Source: Vibrio sp. S17_S38
GTDB taxonomy: Bacteria > Pseudomonadota > Gammaproteobacteria > Enterobacterales > Vibrionaceae
Assembly: GCF_014694375.1 (NCBI RefSeq)
Contig: NZ_JAAUWW010000012.1
Location: 55,868 to 119,867, forward strand
DNA length: 64,000 nucleotides
Direction: 5' to 3'
The translations under genes and the position numbers were made by a program. The notes under the pieces were generated by a model. It saw nothing but the letters and a program-made list of their open reading frames with translations. It had not been told where the DNA came from and ran no database searches. Position 1 is the stretch's first letter. Every line of letters begins with the position of its first letter. Below are positions 1 through 8,161 of the stretch, piece by piece.

Positions 1-1
1 T

Positions 2-187
2 GGTACGGTAGAGCCAGATCCAACTTGTGATAATGAATGGGATACGGCTGCGGTTTATTCGGGCGGTGATCAAGTCACATCTGGTGGAACACTCTATGAA
101 GCAAAATGGTGGACAACCGGTGAAAATCCATCTCAAACAGGTGAATGGGGTGTCTGGAAAAACCTTGGTGCTGCAAGTTGCAACTAA
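2..187 (+). CDS. 3' end of a secreted protein with a C-terminal chitin-binding module (chitinase-like), partial
   Basis: The open frame enters from the left edge and stops with TAA at 185-187, so only about 61 C-terminal residues are visible. They contain a W-x5-Y-x2-GD-x-V-x4-x-Y-x-AKWWT-x-GE-x-P pattern followed by a VW and a final Cys, typical of the CBM5/12 (ChtBD3) chitin/cellulose-binding fold found at the ends of vibrio chitinases and GlcNAc-binding proteins. A Cys near the start of the visible part and the penultimate Cys could form a disulfide. The catalytic domain lies outside the window, so the enzyme class is not known. A strong hairpin follows at 266-297. Confidence 0.75.
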   Translation, partial: GTVEPDPTCDNEWDTAAVYSGGDQVTSGGTLYEAKWWTTGENPSQTGEWGVWKNLGAASCN

Positions 188-265
188 AGTACCCGAGATA
201 ATCGACTAACAAGTCGTTAATATACAAATTGTTAATACGATTATTTGCAAAATTAACACAACGAA

Positions 266-297
266 AAAGCCTCTGGGATTAAACAACCAGAGGCTTT
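266..297. terminator. Bidirectional hairpin terminator
   Basis: A perfect 11-bp stem (AAAGCCTCTGG, 266-276, with CCAGAGGCTTT, 287-297) and a 10-nt loop. A-rich on the left and T-rich on the right, it sits between the convergent chitin-binding gene (+) and moaE (-). Confidence 0.85.
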
Positions 298-336
298 CAT
301 TTACTCAGTTTTAAGCAAGATTCACTAGTCTATCTT

Positions 337-807
337 TTATTTTATCCAACGTTCAGCAGCTTTAGCATCACAATCTCGTGACTCTAACCAGCGAACACCA
401 TCGCCTGTGCGTTCTTTTTTCCAAAATGGCGCTTGTGTTTTTAAGTAATCCATCACAAATTCACATGCTTCAAATGCCGCATTACGATGTGCACTTGATA
501 CACCCACAAATACAATTTGATCACCTAAATCTAAATCACCCACACGATGGATCACTCGGATTTTCAATAACGGCCAACGTTGTTTGGCTTGTTCACAAAT
601 ATTAATCAATGAGCGCTCTGTCATGCCTGGATAATGCTCCAAACTCAAACCTGTAACATTATCGCCTAAATTCATATCTCGGACTTTACCAACAAACGTT
701 ACGACCGCGCCCGCTTGAGTTCCTTGAGCCAACTGAGCGTATTCCTCGCCAACATCAAAATCGTCATAAGGCACTGAAACCATTTCAAATGAGTTCAAAT
801 CACTCAT
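337..807 (-). CDS. moaE: Molybdopterin synthase catalytic subunit MoaE
   Basis: Large subunit of molybdopterin synthase, which converts cyclic pyranopterin monophosphate to molybdopterin with sulfur delivered by MoaD; cytoplasmic. The 156-aa length fits the family. Recognisable are the GAVVTFVGKVRD segment near residues 33-44, the HR-VG-L--GD segment, and the basic FWKKE motif at 128-132 that supplies active-site lysines. It is the last gene of moaA-moaC-moaD-moaE, starting 1 nt after the moaD stop, so translational coupling is likely. Confidence 0.96.
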   Translation of the reverse strand: MSDLNSFEMVSVPYDDFDVGEEYAQLAQGTQAGAVVTFVGKVRDMNLGDNVTGLSLEHYPGMTERSLINICEQAKQRWPLLKIRVIHRVGDLDLGDQIVFVGVSSAHRNAAFEACEFVMDYLKTQAPFWKKERTGDGVRWLESRDCDAKAAERWIK

Positions 808-808
808 A

Positions 809-1054
809 CTAACCTCCGGTCACCGGTGGAAAAAAGGCCACTTCATCACCCGATCTCACCAACGTTTCCATCGAAACCATATCTTGATTTATCGCGACTA
901 ACAGCTTACCTGCTTGTAGCGCTTGTTGCCACTGCCCACCCTTTCGACAAAGCTGTTCACGCAACGCATCAGCAGTAATATTATTGGTATCGACATTAAT
1001 ACTGTCTTCACCAATTTGCTCACGAGTTTGAGCAAAAAATAATACTTTAATCAT
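809..1054 (-). CDS. moaD: Molybdopterin synthase sulfur-carrier subunit MoaD
   Basis: An 81-aa ubiquitin-like sulfur carrier. The C-terminal Gly-Gly (after FFPPVT) is the site that is adenylated and thiocarboxylated by MoeB and then inserts into MoaE. Starts MIKVLFFAQTREQIG, typical of the family. Lies between moaC (14-nt gap) and moaE (1-nt gap) in one transcription unit. Confidence 0.96.
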   Translation of the reverse strand: MIKVLFFAQTREQIGEDSINVDTNNITADALREQLCRKGGQWQQALQAGKLLVAINQDMVSMETLVRSGDEVAFFPPVTGG

Positions 1055-1068
1055 ATTAAAAACCTTAT

Positions 1069-1545
1069 CTATAGCGCTTTGAAATGACCAGATTTTCCAC
1101 CGGTTTTTTCAAGTAAACGGACATTACCAATGACCATGTCTTTTTGTACTGCTTTACACATATCATAGATTGTTAATGCGGCAACTGATGCGGCGGTTAA
1201 GGCTTCCATCTCCACGCCAGTTTTACCGGTAAGTTTGCACAAAGATTCAATTCGCACTTGGTTAGTTTCTGGTAGTGCTTGTAAATGCACCTCTACTTTG
1301 GTCAACAATAAAGGATGACACAGCGGGATCAAATCCCACGTTTTTTTTGCTGCTTGGATCCCAGCAATACGCGCCGTCGCAAAAACATCGCCCTTATGAT
1401 GATCACCCGAAACAATTAGCTGTAATGTCTCTGCTGACATGCTCACCCATGCTTCTGCGCGGGCTTCGCGAACCGTTTCTTGCTTGGCAGAGACATCCAC
1501 CATATTCGCTTCACCTGAAGCATTAATGTGTGTAAGTTTTTCCAC
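1069..1545 (-). CDS. moaC: Cyclic pyranopterin monophosphate synthase MoaC (GTG start)
   Basis: With MoaA it forms cyclic pyranopterin monophosphate from GTP. Conserved family segments are visible: [17 protein letters not shown] at the N-terminus, [26 protein letters not shown], and [23 protein letters not shown]. The frame is open further upstream, but the family N-terminus (x-LTHINA) and an AGGA ribosome site 8 nt upstream point to the GTG at 1545. This gives 158 aa against about 160 in E. coli. It directly follows moaA; the moaB gene usual at this place is missing. Confidence 0.93.
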   Translation of the reverse strand: MEKLTHINASGEANMVDVSAKQETVREARAEAWVSMSAETLQLIVSGDHHKGDVFATARIAGIQAAKKTWDLIPLCHPLLLTKVEVHLQALPETNQVRIESLCKLTGKTGVEMEALTAASVAALTIYDMCKAVQKDMVIGNVRLLEKTGGKSGHFKAL

Positions 1546-1633
1546 GTTAAAATTCCTGTCGCAACACTCATATTGAACCATTACTTAACGGTAAAATATG
1601 AGCGTGAAAATATAGAGAAAAAGAAGAGTAGAT

Positions 1634-2704
1634 TTATCCACCGATGGAGGCTAAATGAGGCGTCATACCAGTATTACCATCTTGTAAAAAATGGCTTACA
1701 GATTTGGTTTTCAGGGCGCCTTGAATTCGCTCAATCAAAGCCCCCTCTTGCTGATCTTGTTCAAGCAAATCACGTAACTCCACACCATGTTCGCCAAACA
1801 AGCACAAGTGTAGTTTACCCGTTGCTGAAATTCGAAGGCGGTTACAGGTTTCACAAAAGCCTTTCTCATACGGCATGATGAGACCTATTTCACCAAGGTA
1901 ATCAGGATGAACAAATACTTGCGCAGGACCGTCATTGGCTTCTTTAATTTTTAGTAACCAACCATTCGCAATCAAGTGATTACGGATACTAACACCAGAT
2001 TGATGTTGCTCTTTAAACAAGGTATCCATCTCACCGGTTTGCATCAATTCTATGAAACGTAATTGAATCGGCCTTGTTTTAATCCAATGAAGAAAACTCG
2101 GTAATGACTGGCCATTAAGTTGTTTAAGCAAAACCACATTAACCTTGACTTGCTGGTAACCGATTTCAAATGCTCGTTCAATACCATTCATCACATCATG
2201 GAATTTGTTTTCACCCGTAATTTGATGGAATAACTTAGGATCAAGACTATCGACACTCACATTAATATGAGTAAGACCAGCATCTTTCCATGCGTCAACT
2301 TGCTTTGCCATACGATAACCATTAGTGGTTGTCGCGACTTTATCAATGCCTTGAGTTTGAGCAACACTGCCAATAATATCGGTAAAATCTTTGCGTAGGC
2401 TCGGCTCACCACCAGTTAAACGGACTTTTGTAGTCCCACAATCAGCAAACGCTTTAACAACACGTTTGATCTCAGATTGATTTAAAAAAGATGAATTTTT
2501 ACGGCCAGTTGGATGATACCCATCCGGTAAGCAATAGGTACATTTGAAATTACAGACGTCAGTAATCGACAGACGCAAGTAATAAAACTTACGCTGAAAA
2601 TTATCGACAAATTCCGCAGAACCTGAAGTCGGAGAGTCCCAAAAACCCTCCTTTTCTTGAGGAGTATATAGATTCACTAATTGGGTCACGAAACACCTTT
2701 CCAA
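1634..2704 (-). CDS. moaA: GTP 3',8-cyclase MoaA (radical SAM); start unresolved
   Basis: Radical-SAM enzyme catalysing the first step of molybdenum cofactor synthesis. The SAM-cluster motif CxxxCxxC is CNFKCTYC (C51, C55, C58 from the first TTG), followed by LTGGEPSLR. The C-terminal second cluster is in FCETCNRLR...LCLFGE, and the protein ends in Gly-Gly as the family requires. E. coli MoaA has only about a dozen residues before RKFYYLRLS; here about 37 precede it, and the only in-frame starts are TTG 2704, GTG 2689 and GTG 2677. All of these lie inside a structured, riboswitch-like leader, so the true start is uncertain. Function is certain. Confidence 0.93.
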   Translation of the reverse strand: MERCFVTQLVNLYTPQEKEGFWDSPTSGSAEFVDNFQRKFYYLRLSITDVCNFKCTYCLPDGYHPTGRKNSSFLNQSEIKRVVKAFADCGTTKVRLTGGEPSLRKDFTDIIGSVAQTQGIDKVATTTNGYRMAKQVDAWKDAGLTHINVSVDSLDPKLFHQITGENKFHDVMNGIERAFEIGYQQVKVNVVLLKQLNGQSLPSFLHWIKTRPIQLRFIELMQTGEMDTLFKEQHQSGVSIRNHLIANGWLLKIKEANDGPAQVFVHPDYLGEIGLIMPYEKGFCETCNRLRISATGKLHLCLFGEHGVELRDLLEQDQQEGALIERIQGALKTKSVSHFLQDGNTGMTPHLASIGG

Positions 2705-2722
2705 ATACGGGAGGAATGCTCA
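2611..2722 (-). promoter_or_regulatory. Candidate Moco RNA motif (riboswitch-type leader) of moaA
   Basis: On the minus strand the segment overlapping the apparent MoaA N-terminal extension has features I associate with the Moco RNA motif found upstream of moaA in enterobacteria and vibrios: a CCTCCCG block, GGAAAGGTG, an internal hairpin CTCCT-caagaaa-AGGAG, and CTCTCCGAC followed by a GTTCTGCGG block. The AAGGAGG in the hairpin's 3' side is the only good Shine-Dalgarno sequence nearby, so folding could hide it. Identification is from memory of the motif, not from a covariance search. Confidence 0.45.
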
Positions 2723-2739
2723 TTTCTAAACAAACCCTG

Positions 2740-2756
2740 GTGACAATTATTGTCAC
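2740..2756. promoter_or_regulatory. Perfect 8-1-8 dyad upstream of moaA, candidate operator
   Basis: GTGACAAT-T-ATTGTCAC is a perfect inverted repeat with a one-base centre, immediately upstream of the moaA leader. Size and symmetry fit a dimeric repressor or activator site, but the cognate regulator is not recognised. Confidence 0.4.
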
Positions 2757-2984
2757 TGGCTTTAAAAACCTATCCAGCTTTCATTATTCGGATGACGTTA
2801 ACGACATTGATCAAATAAAGAATGAACTTAGTGATTAAAGCTCGGAGTTATGACATAACAATCGAAGCTTCATTACTGAATAATCGATTGGTAAGAATAT
2901 TAATAAAGTCTACGCAAGAAACGTGATTTTTTCCATACCCATTTCAGGCTAAGACCGTTATATTTAGTAATCCAAATCAAAGAA

Positions 2985-3073
2985 ACGCGAATAAATAGTA
3001 AGTTCATACTTAAAGCTGTTGAGATAAGTGGACATAGTCAACAAATCTGCGGCTTCAAGTAAGATAAGTATAA
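2985..3073 (+). repeat. Degenerate ERIC-like repeat (right half best preserved)
   Basis: From about 3019 the sequence (GAGATAAGTGGACATAGTCAACA, then CTGCGGCTTCAAGTAAG and AAGTATAA) parallels the right half of the better ERIC copy at 41243-41374. The left half is only loosely matched, and the left boundary is a guess. Confidence 0.5.
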
Positions 3074-3121
3074 TTTACGTTATTGTTTTAATTAGGTACT
3101 ACTTCACATAAGAACTTTTCT

Positions 3122-4012
3122 ATGACTATTCATAAAAAAAACAAAGTTGTCGCTATTGGTGGTGGGCATGGCTTAGGCCGAATACTAGCCGCCTTAAAAG
3201 ATTTTGGGGCCAACGCTACGGGTATTGTTGCCACAACCGATAATGGCGGCTCAACTGGTCGCATCCGACAATGCCAAGGCGGAATAGCTTGGGGCGATAC
3301 ACGTAACTGCATTAATCAGTTAATCACAGAGCCGACAACAAGCTCAATGATGTTTGAATATCGCTTTCGTGGAGCGGGAGAACTCAATGGGCATAATTTA
3401 GGCAACCTGATGCTAACAGCCCTAGATAACCTGTCTATTCGACCTCTTGAAGCGATTAATTTGATCCGAGACATGTTGCAAGTTGAAGTTAATATCGTAC
3501 CAATGTCGGAACACCCAGCCGATCTCACTGCTCTTTCAATCTCAGGTAAATGGGTTCGAGGTGAAACTAACGTCGATGATATGTCGGAACCTTTGCAACG
3601 ATTGTATGTAGAGCCTGAAGTCCCTGCGACAGATGAGGGCATTCAGGCAATCCAAGAAGCCGATTGCATTATTCTTGGCCCTGGAAGTTTTCTAACTAGT
3701 ATAATGCCTCCATTATTACTGCCAGAATTAGGCAAAGCGATTGCTGAACGAACCCAAGCCAAAGTGGTCTTTATCGATAATCTCGATAATGAATATGGGC
3801 CTGCGGGTATGATGACTCTCGAAAAAAGACTCCAATGGTGTCAAAGAGCTTGCGGTGGACGAAAGGTGGATATTCTACTAGGTGAAAACTTTAGCGATGA
3901 ACTCAAAGCGAATTATCAATGTATTGAAGTGAATTTAGCATCACCAAATCACGAATGGCGGCACGATCGTAAGAAATTACAGCAGGAAATTGAGAAAATC
4001 ATTTTGCAATAA
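3122..4012 (+). CDS. yvcK: YvcK/YbhK-family protein (gluconeogenesis factor, CofD-like)
   Basis: A 296-aa cytoplasmic protein with a CofD-like nucleotide-binding fold. The N-terminal GGGHGLGR loop (about residues 13-20), TTDNGGSTGR and HNLGNL motifs are characteristic. In Bacillus and related bacteria YvcK is needed for growth on gluconeogenic carbon sources and affects cell-wall precursor metabolism, and binds UDP-sugars; the E. coli homologue is YbhK. Its role here is inferred from family only. It converges on uvrB with 65 bp between them. Confidence 0.9.
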   Translation: MTIHKKNKVVAIGGGHGLGRILAALKDFGANATGIVATTDNGGSTGRIRQCQGGIAWGDTRNCINQLITEPTTSSMMFEYRFRGAGELNGHNLGNLMLTALDNLSIRPLEAINLIRDMLQVEVNIVPMSEHPADLTALSISGKWVRGETNVDDMSEPLQRLYVEPEVPATDEGIQAIQEADCIILGPGSFLTSIMPPLLLPELGKAIAERTQAKVVFIDNLDNEYGPAGMMTLEKRLQWCQRACGGRKVDILLGENFSDELKANYQCIEVNLASPNHEWRHDRKKLQQEIEKIILQ

Positions 4013-4032
4013 ACGAACTTCCGGACACAGTA

Positions 4033-4071
4033 TAAACATCGTGACTCACATCCATGTGAACACGATGTTTA
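4033..4071. terminator. Hairpin between convergent yvcK and uvrB
   Basis: An 11-bp outer stem (TAAACATCGTG 4033-4043 / CACGATGTTTA 4061-4071) with an inner TCACAT/ATGTGA stem. There is no long T-run, but its place between two convergent stops suggests bidirectional termination. Confidence 0.65.
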
Positions 4072-4077
4072 CGGTCA

Positions 4078-6108
4078 TTAACTATTAGCAATGAACTGAG
4101 CTCTTAATTTTTCAATATCATCACGTTTATGTGCTGCTTGTTCAAACTCTAAGTTCTGAGCATGCTGGTACATTTCATTTTCAAGCTTGCTAATTTGCTT
4201 CTCTAATTGTTGCGGTGACAAGGCTTTATATTCAGCGGCTTGTTCCGCCACTTTCGACAATGAAATAACGTTACTGGCTTTTTTGCCTTTACGCGTCCCT
4301 ACATGACTTAGCTCCATAATATCTTGGATGCTTTTCTTCAACGCTTGGGGAGTTGCACCAATCGATTCATTGTAATCATGCTGTTTCGCACGGCGGCGCT
4401 CCGTTTCATCAATCGCTTTCTTCATTGATTTAGTAATAGAATCACCATACAAAATCGCCTTACCTTGTAAATTACGGGCAGCGCGGCCAATGGTTTGGAT
4501 CAAAGATCGCTCTGAGCGTAAAAAGCCTTCTTTATCTGCATCCAAAATGGCGACTAAAGATACTTCTGGCATATCTAAGCCTTCTCGCAACAAGTTAATA
4601 CCGACGAGAACATCAAACTCCCCGAGACGCAGATCTCGGATAATCTCCACTCGCTCAACAGTATCAATATCAGAATGAAGATAACGTACTTTGACATCAT
4701 GTTCGGTCAAGTATTCAGTTAAGTCTTCCGCCATACGTTTGGTCAATGTCGTCACTAGAACACGCTCATTTACCGACACACGTTTGTGAATTTCCGATAA
4801 TAAATCATCCACTTGAGTTGCAACGGGGCGAACTTCAATTTCAGGATCGAGTAATCCGGTTGGACGAACTACTTGTTCAGCCACATCACCATCTGACTTA
4901 TCTAATTCATATTGGCTTGGTGTGGCTGACACATAAATGGTTTGCGGCGCTAGTGCTTCAAATTCTTCAAAGCGCAGTGGACGATTATCTAATGCGGAAG
5001 GTAGGCGAAAGCCAAATTCGACTAATGTTTCCTTGCGCGAACGGTCTCCTTTATACATCGCGCCAATTTGTGGCACGGTGACGTGAGATTCATCGATGAT
5101 CAATAAACCATCTTTTGGCAGGTAATCAAATAAGGTTGGAGGCGGCTCCCCCTCTTTACGTCCACTTAAATAACGTGAATAGTTTTCAATACCAGAGCAA
5201 AAACCAATTTCATTCATCATTTCAATATCAAACTGGGTGCGCTGAGTGATGCGCTGATCTTCCACCAACTTATTATTTTCTCGTAAATACTTTTGGCGAT
5301 CGACTAACTCAATTTTAATCTCTTCTATCGCTTCTAAAATTTTCTCACGTGGCGTGACATAGTGCGTTTTCGGATAAATAGTCGCACGCGCCATATCTCG
5401 TTGTTTAATCGCGCCGGTAAGTGGGTCAAAAATACTAATGCATTCCACTTCTTCATCAAACATTTCAATACGTACTGCATCATTCTCTGAATCTGCTGGA
5501 AATACATCCACCACCTCACCACGTACACGAAAGTTACCACGCTCAAATATCATATCATTGCGAGTATATTGCAATTCAGCTAACCGACGGATGATATCTC
5601 TCTGATCGAGCATGTCTCCACGACGAATATGTAGCATCATTTTTAAGTAAGAATCCGGATCACCCAAGCCATAAATTGCGGATACAGAAGCGACAATGAT
5701 GGCGTCTTTACGCTCTATTAAAGATTTGGTAGCCGATAACCTCATTTGTTCAATATGCGCGTTAACAGAAGAATCTTTTTCAATAAAAGTATCAGTAGTT
5801 GGCACGTAAGCCTCAGGCTGATAATAATCATAATAAGAGACAAAATATTCCACTGCATTGTGTGGGAAGAACGCTTTCATCTCACCATACAATTGAGCGG
5901 CTAATGTTTTATTCGGCGCTAATATAATCGTCGGTCTTTGTGCGTTGGCAATAACATTCGCCAGCGTAAAGGTTTTTCCAGAACCTGTTACACCTAATAA
6001 AGTTTGATGAGCTAGGCCTGAATCCAAACCTTCGGTTAACTGTTCAATTGCAGCAGGTTGATCACCAGCTGGTTGGTAAGCGGATTCTAGTTGATATAAT
6101 TTACTCAT
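4078..6108 (-). CDS. uvrB: Excinuclease ABC subunit B (UvrB)
   Basis: Damage-verification helicase-like subunit of nucleotide excision repair. It is loaded by UvrA and recruits UvrC. The length, 676 aa, is normal. The Walker A motif GVTGSGKT is at 39-46, followed by the Tyr-rich beta-hairpin ([14 protein letters not shown]), DESHV, helicase motif VI (QTIGRAARN) and a C-terminal UVR coiled-coil domain ([22 protein letters not shown]) that binds UvrC. E. coli uvrB is LexA-controlled. I searched the upstream 570 bp for CTG-N10-CAG by eye and found none, but a pair of DnaA-type boxes is present at 6523-6547. Confidence 0.98.
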   Translation of the reverse strand: MSKLYQLESAYQPAGDQPAAIEQLTEGLDSGLAHQTLLGVTGSGKTFTLANVIANAQRPTIILAPNKTLAAQLYGEMKAFFPHNAVEYFVSYYDYYQPEAYVPTTDTFIEKDSSVNAHIEQMRLSATKSLIERKDAIIVASVSAIYGLGDPDSYLKMMLHIRRGDMLDQRDIIRRLAELQYTRNDMIFERGNFRVRGEVVDVFPADSENDAVRIEMFDEEVECISIFDPLTGAIKQRDMARATIYPKTHYVTPREKILEAIEEIKIELVDRQKYLRENNKLVEDQRITQRTQFDIEMMNEIGFCSGIENYSRYLSGRKEGEPPPTLFDYLPKDGLLIIDESHVTVPQIGAMYKGDRSRKETLVEFGFRLPSALDNRPLRFEEFEALAPQTIYVSATPSQYELDKSDGDVAEQVVRPTGLLDPEIEVRPVATQVDDLLSEIHKRVSVNERVLVTTLTKRMAEDLTEYLTEHDVKVRYLHSDIDTVERVEIIRDLRLGEFDVLVGINLLREGLDMPEVSLVAILDADKEGFLRSERSLIQTIGRAARNLQGKAILYGDSITKSMKKAIDETERRRAKQHDYNESIGATPQALKKSIQDIMELSHVGTRKGKKASNVISLSKVAEQAAEYKALSPQQLEKQISKLENEMYQHAQNLEFEQAAHKRDDIEKLRAQFIANS

Positions 6109-6522
6109 AATGATCTCAATATGCTCAATAACCGTCTAGCAAAAAGTCTGGATGTCTACTTTAGCCAAACATAACTGGCTTGTGAATCATCTATTCTAAA
6201 AACACGCAATAATCTACTTAAAATTAGCAGAAAAACAGTGTACTTAGCTCTAGCGAAATACATTCCATTCTGATAATATTCTCGTCCCTCGCGATTCACC
6301 CTCGTTCAATTCTGCAATTTTTCATCCACTGGTTTTCCCCAAAAAAGAGCATTTAACGCACTTTTATTAACATCTTAATTTTTGAACATTTATTATCAAC
6401 AGATCCAACCCATTAAAGATAAATTAAATTACCTATATATAACAGTGGTTTAATTTAAAATCACAAACAAAAATACCTCAATACAGCATTGTTCAATTAT
6501 TTACCCAGAAATCATTCACACA

Positions 6523-6547
6523 CTTATCCACAAATTTAGTGGATAAG
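6523..6547. promoter_or_regulatory. Inverted pair of DnaA boxes
   Basis: CTTATCCAC (6523-6531) and GTGGATAAG (6539-6547) form a perfect 9-bp inverted repeat around AAATTTA. The forward arm contains the exact consensus TTATCCACA (6524-6532); the reverse arm reads TTATCCACT. The spacing and symmetry suggest a DnaA-bound regulatory site, or simply a hairpin. Confidence 0.5.
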
Positions 6548-6631
6548 TACAGCCAGCCCTTGCCCAGCAATTGATGCCAAAAAGTAAAGCGAAAAAACAT
6601 AAAATAAATAACTTTTTTAGCTCCTTACAGA

Positions 6632-6660
6632 TTGACACCAAAATCTGCTATCTATAGAAT
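6632..6660 (+). promoter_or_regulatory. Sigma-70 promoter of tRNA-Asn
   Basis: TTGACA (6632-6637), 17-bp spacer, TAGAAT (6655-6660), followed by a C-rich discriminator of the type linked to stringent control. The tRNA begins 17 nt after the -10 box. Confidence 0.85.
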
Positions 6661-6677
6661 CCTCCCCGTTAAATAAT

Positions 6678-6753
6678 TCCCTGTTAGCTCAGTTGGTAGA
6701 ACGGCGGACTGTTAATCCGTATGTCGCAAGTTCAAGTCTTGCACAGGGAGCCA
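6678..6753 (+). tRNA. tRNA-Asn (GTT)
   Basis: A 76-nt tRNA with a perfect 7-bp acceptor stem (TCCCTGT/ACAGGGA), anticodon GTT at 6711-6713 in a GGACT-GTTAA-TCC arm, T-arm GCAAG-TTCAAGT-CTTGC and encoded GCCA end. It is a single gene, not a cluster, followed at once by a strong terminator. Confidence 0.98.
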
Positions 6754-6761
6754 AATCTTAG

Positions 6762-6797
6762 AAAAAGGCCGCATAAATTTGTTTATGCGGCCTTTTT
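6762..6797 (+). terminator. Strong terminator after tRNA-Asn
   Basis: A perfect 16-bp stem (AAAAAGGCCGCATAAA 6762-6777 with its complement 6782-6797), 4-nt loop, ending in TTTTT. Confidence 0.95.
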
Positions 6798-6945
6798 CGT
6801 GTTTAAGCTTTATACAATTTTGATAAAATACCTATTTTCTCTGCATAAATAACTTTAAAACCCTAAATACCTATTTTCAGTAGGTTGTTATTCGTGTCAC
6901 AAATGACGATAATATCGGGATCACTTTCAACCTAATTGAGACGAC

Positions 6946-7524
6946 ATGACCGATTACCTTCTCTTGCTTGTTGGCACCGTCTTGGTCAACAATTTTGTAC
7001 TCGTCAAATTTCTAGGTATCTGCCCATTTATGGGAGTATCCAAAAAACTCGAAACCGCTATCGGAATGGGGCTCGCGACAACATTTGTACTAACTCTTGC
7101 TTCGGTATGCTCTTATTTAGTTCAGTCCTATATTCTCCGTCCATTAGGCATTGAATACTTACAGACGATGAGCTTTATCTTGGTTATCGCCTTTGTAGTG
7201 CAGTTTACTGAAATGGTGGTACATAAAACCAGCCCAACACTTTATCGTTTATTAGGTATTTTCTTACCCTTAATCACTACTAACTGCGCCGTGTTAGGTG
7301 TCGCCTTATTAAATATCAATGAAAATCATAATTTTATCGAATCAATCATTTATGGTTTTGGCGCTGCGGTGGGTTTCTCACTTGTTTTGATATTATTTGC
7401 CTCAATGCGTGAACGAATTGCCGCAGCAGATGTTCCACTTCCATTTAAAGGAGCCTCAATTGCGATGATCACTGCAGGTTTAATGTCACTTGCCTTTATG
7501 GGCTTTACAGGCTTGGTGAAGTAA
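6946..7524 (+). CDS. rsxA: Electron transport complex subunit RsxA/RnfA
   Basis: A 192-aa inner-membrane protein with six hydrophobic segments, part of the Rnf/Rsx NADH:ferredoxin oxidoreductase. Characteristic stretches: [20 protein letters not shown] near the N-terminus, [14 protein letters not shown] in the middle, and [16 protein letters not shown]. RsxA and RsxE are homologous and together hold an intramembrane iron-sulfur site through conserved Cys residues. First gene of rsxABCDGE-nth; the rsxB ATG follows its stop after 3 nt. Confidence 0.97.
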   Translation: MTDYLLLLVGTVLVNNFVLVKFLGICPFMGVSKKLETAIGMGLATTFVLTLASVCSYLVQSYILRPLGIEYLQTMSFILVIAFVVQFTEMVVHKTSPTLYRLLGIFLPLITTNCAVLGVALLNINENHNFIESIIYGFGAAVGFSLVLILFASMRERIAAADVPLPFKGASIAMITAGLMSLAFMGFTGLVK

Positions 7525-7527
7525 TTA

Positions 7528-8151
7528 ATGAGTACCATTGTTATAGCTATAGCCGCCATTGCTGCTTTGGCCGCTATTTTTGGCGTTATTTTAGGCTTTG
7601 CTTCTATTCGTTTTAAAGTAGAAGCCGATCCCATTGTCGATCAAATAGATAGTATCTTGCCTCAAACTCAATGCGGGCAATGCGGTTATCCTGGTTGCCG
7701 TCCATATGCTGAAGCGATTGCTAATGGCGATGCAATAACAAAGTGCCCTCCAGGTGGCCAAGCCGGAATTGAAAAACTAGCTAATTTAATGGGTGTGGAT
7801 GTTCCATCTGAAGCTGGTGAAGTGGAGGAAGCCGTCAAAACAGTCGCATTTATCCATGAAGATATGTGTATTGGTTGCACTAAATGCATTCAAGCTTGCC
7901 CTGTTGATGCCATTGTTGGCGGCACTAAAGCCATGCACACTGTCATTAAAAGTGAATGTACTGGCTGTGATCTTTGTGTTGCGCCCTGCCCAACTGATTG
8001 TATTGAAATGATCCCAGTGGAAACCACGCCTGAAACTTGGAAGTGGAATTTAAATAGCATTCCCCTTATTACCGATTTAACACCTAATTCTGGTCAGAAA
8101 AATACCCAAGCACCTGATTCTGTTAACGCCAAATCAGAAACCGTGAATTGA
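7528..8151 (+). CDS. rsxB: Electron transport complex iron-sulfur subunit RsxB/RnfB
   Basis: A 207-aa ferredoxin-like subunit. It has an N-terminal membrane anchor (about residues 3-25), a 4Fe-4S domain with CGQCGYPGC near residue 50, then two classical 4Fe-4S motifs, [12 protein letters not shown] and [12 protein letters not shown]. It is the electron exit point of the complex toward ferredoxin or, in E. coli, toward SoxR reduction. Second gene of the operon. Confidence 0.97.
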   Translation: MSTIVIAIAAIAALAAIFGVILGFASIRFKVEADPIVDQIDSILPQTQCGQCGYPGCRPYAEAIANGDAITKCPPGGQAGIEKLANLMGVDVPSEAGEVEEAVKTVAFIHEDMCIGCTKCIQACPVDAIVGGTKAMHTVIKSECTGCDLCVAPCPTDCIEMIPVETTPETWKWNLNSIPLITDLTPNSGQKNTQAPDSVNAKSETVN

Positions 8152-8161
8152 AGGAAGTAGA

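Larger units (their letters stand above)
2705..3121. other. Divergent intergenic region between moaA and yvcK
   Basis: A 417-bp AT-rich region. It holds the 5' part of the moaA leader, the dyad at 2740-2756, and a decayed ERIC-like segment at about 2985-3073. Promoters for moaA (-) and yvcK (+) must lie here, but I do not see a clear -35/-10 pair. In many vibrios yvcK is next to luxU; here luxU is absent. Confidence 0.6.
6109..6677. other. Long AT-rich region between uvrB and tRNA-Asn
   Basis: A 569-bp divergent region with no ORF I can support. It contains an inverted pair of DnaA-type boxes (6523-6547) and a consensus tRNA promoter (6632-6660). No Qrr-type sRNA core and no LexA box are seen. 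The rest is low-complexity AT-rich sequence. Confidence 0.6.

Noticed and set aside
27..209. 60-codon ORF at the left edge (+)
   Set aside because: It is out of frame with the clear chitin-binding-domain reading frame ending at 187.
1528..1878. 116-codon ORF between moaC and moaA (+), considered as a moaB remnant
   Set aside because: Wrong strand, antisense to moaA, and no MoaB motifs.
6109..6677. Possible qrr1 sRNA or LexA box upstream of uvrB
   Set aside because: No Qrr core and no CTG-N10-CAG seen on reading the region; the nearest CTG-N10-CAT is not convincing.
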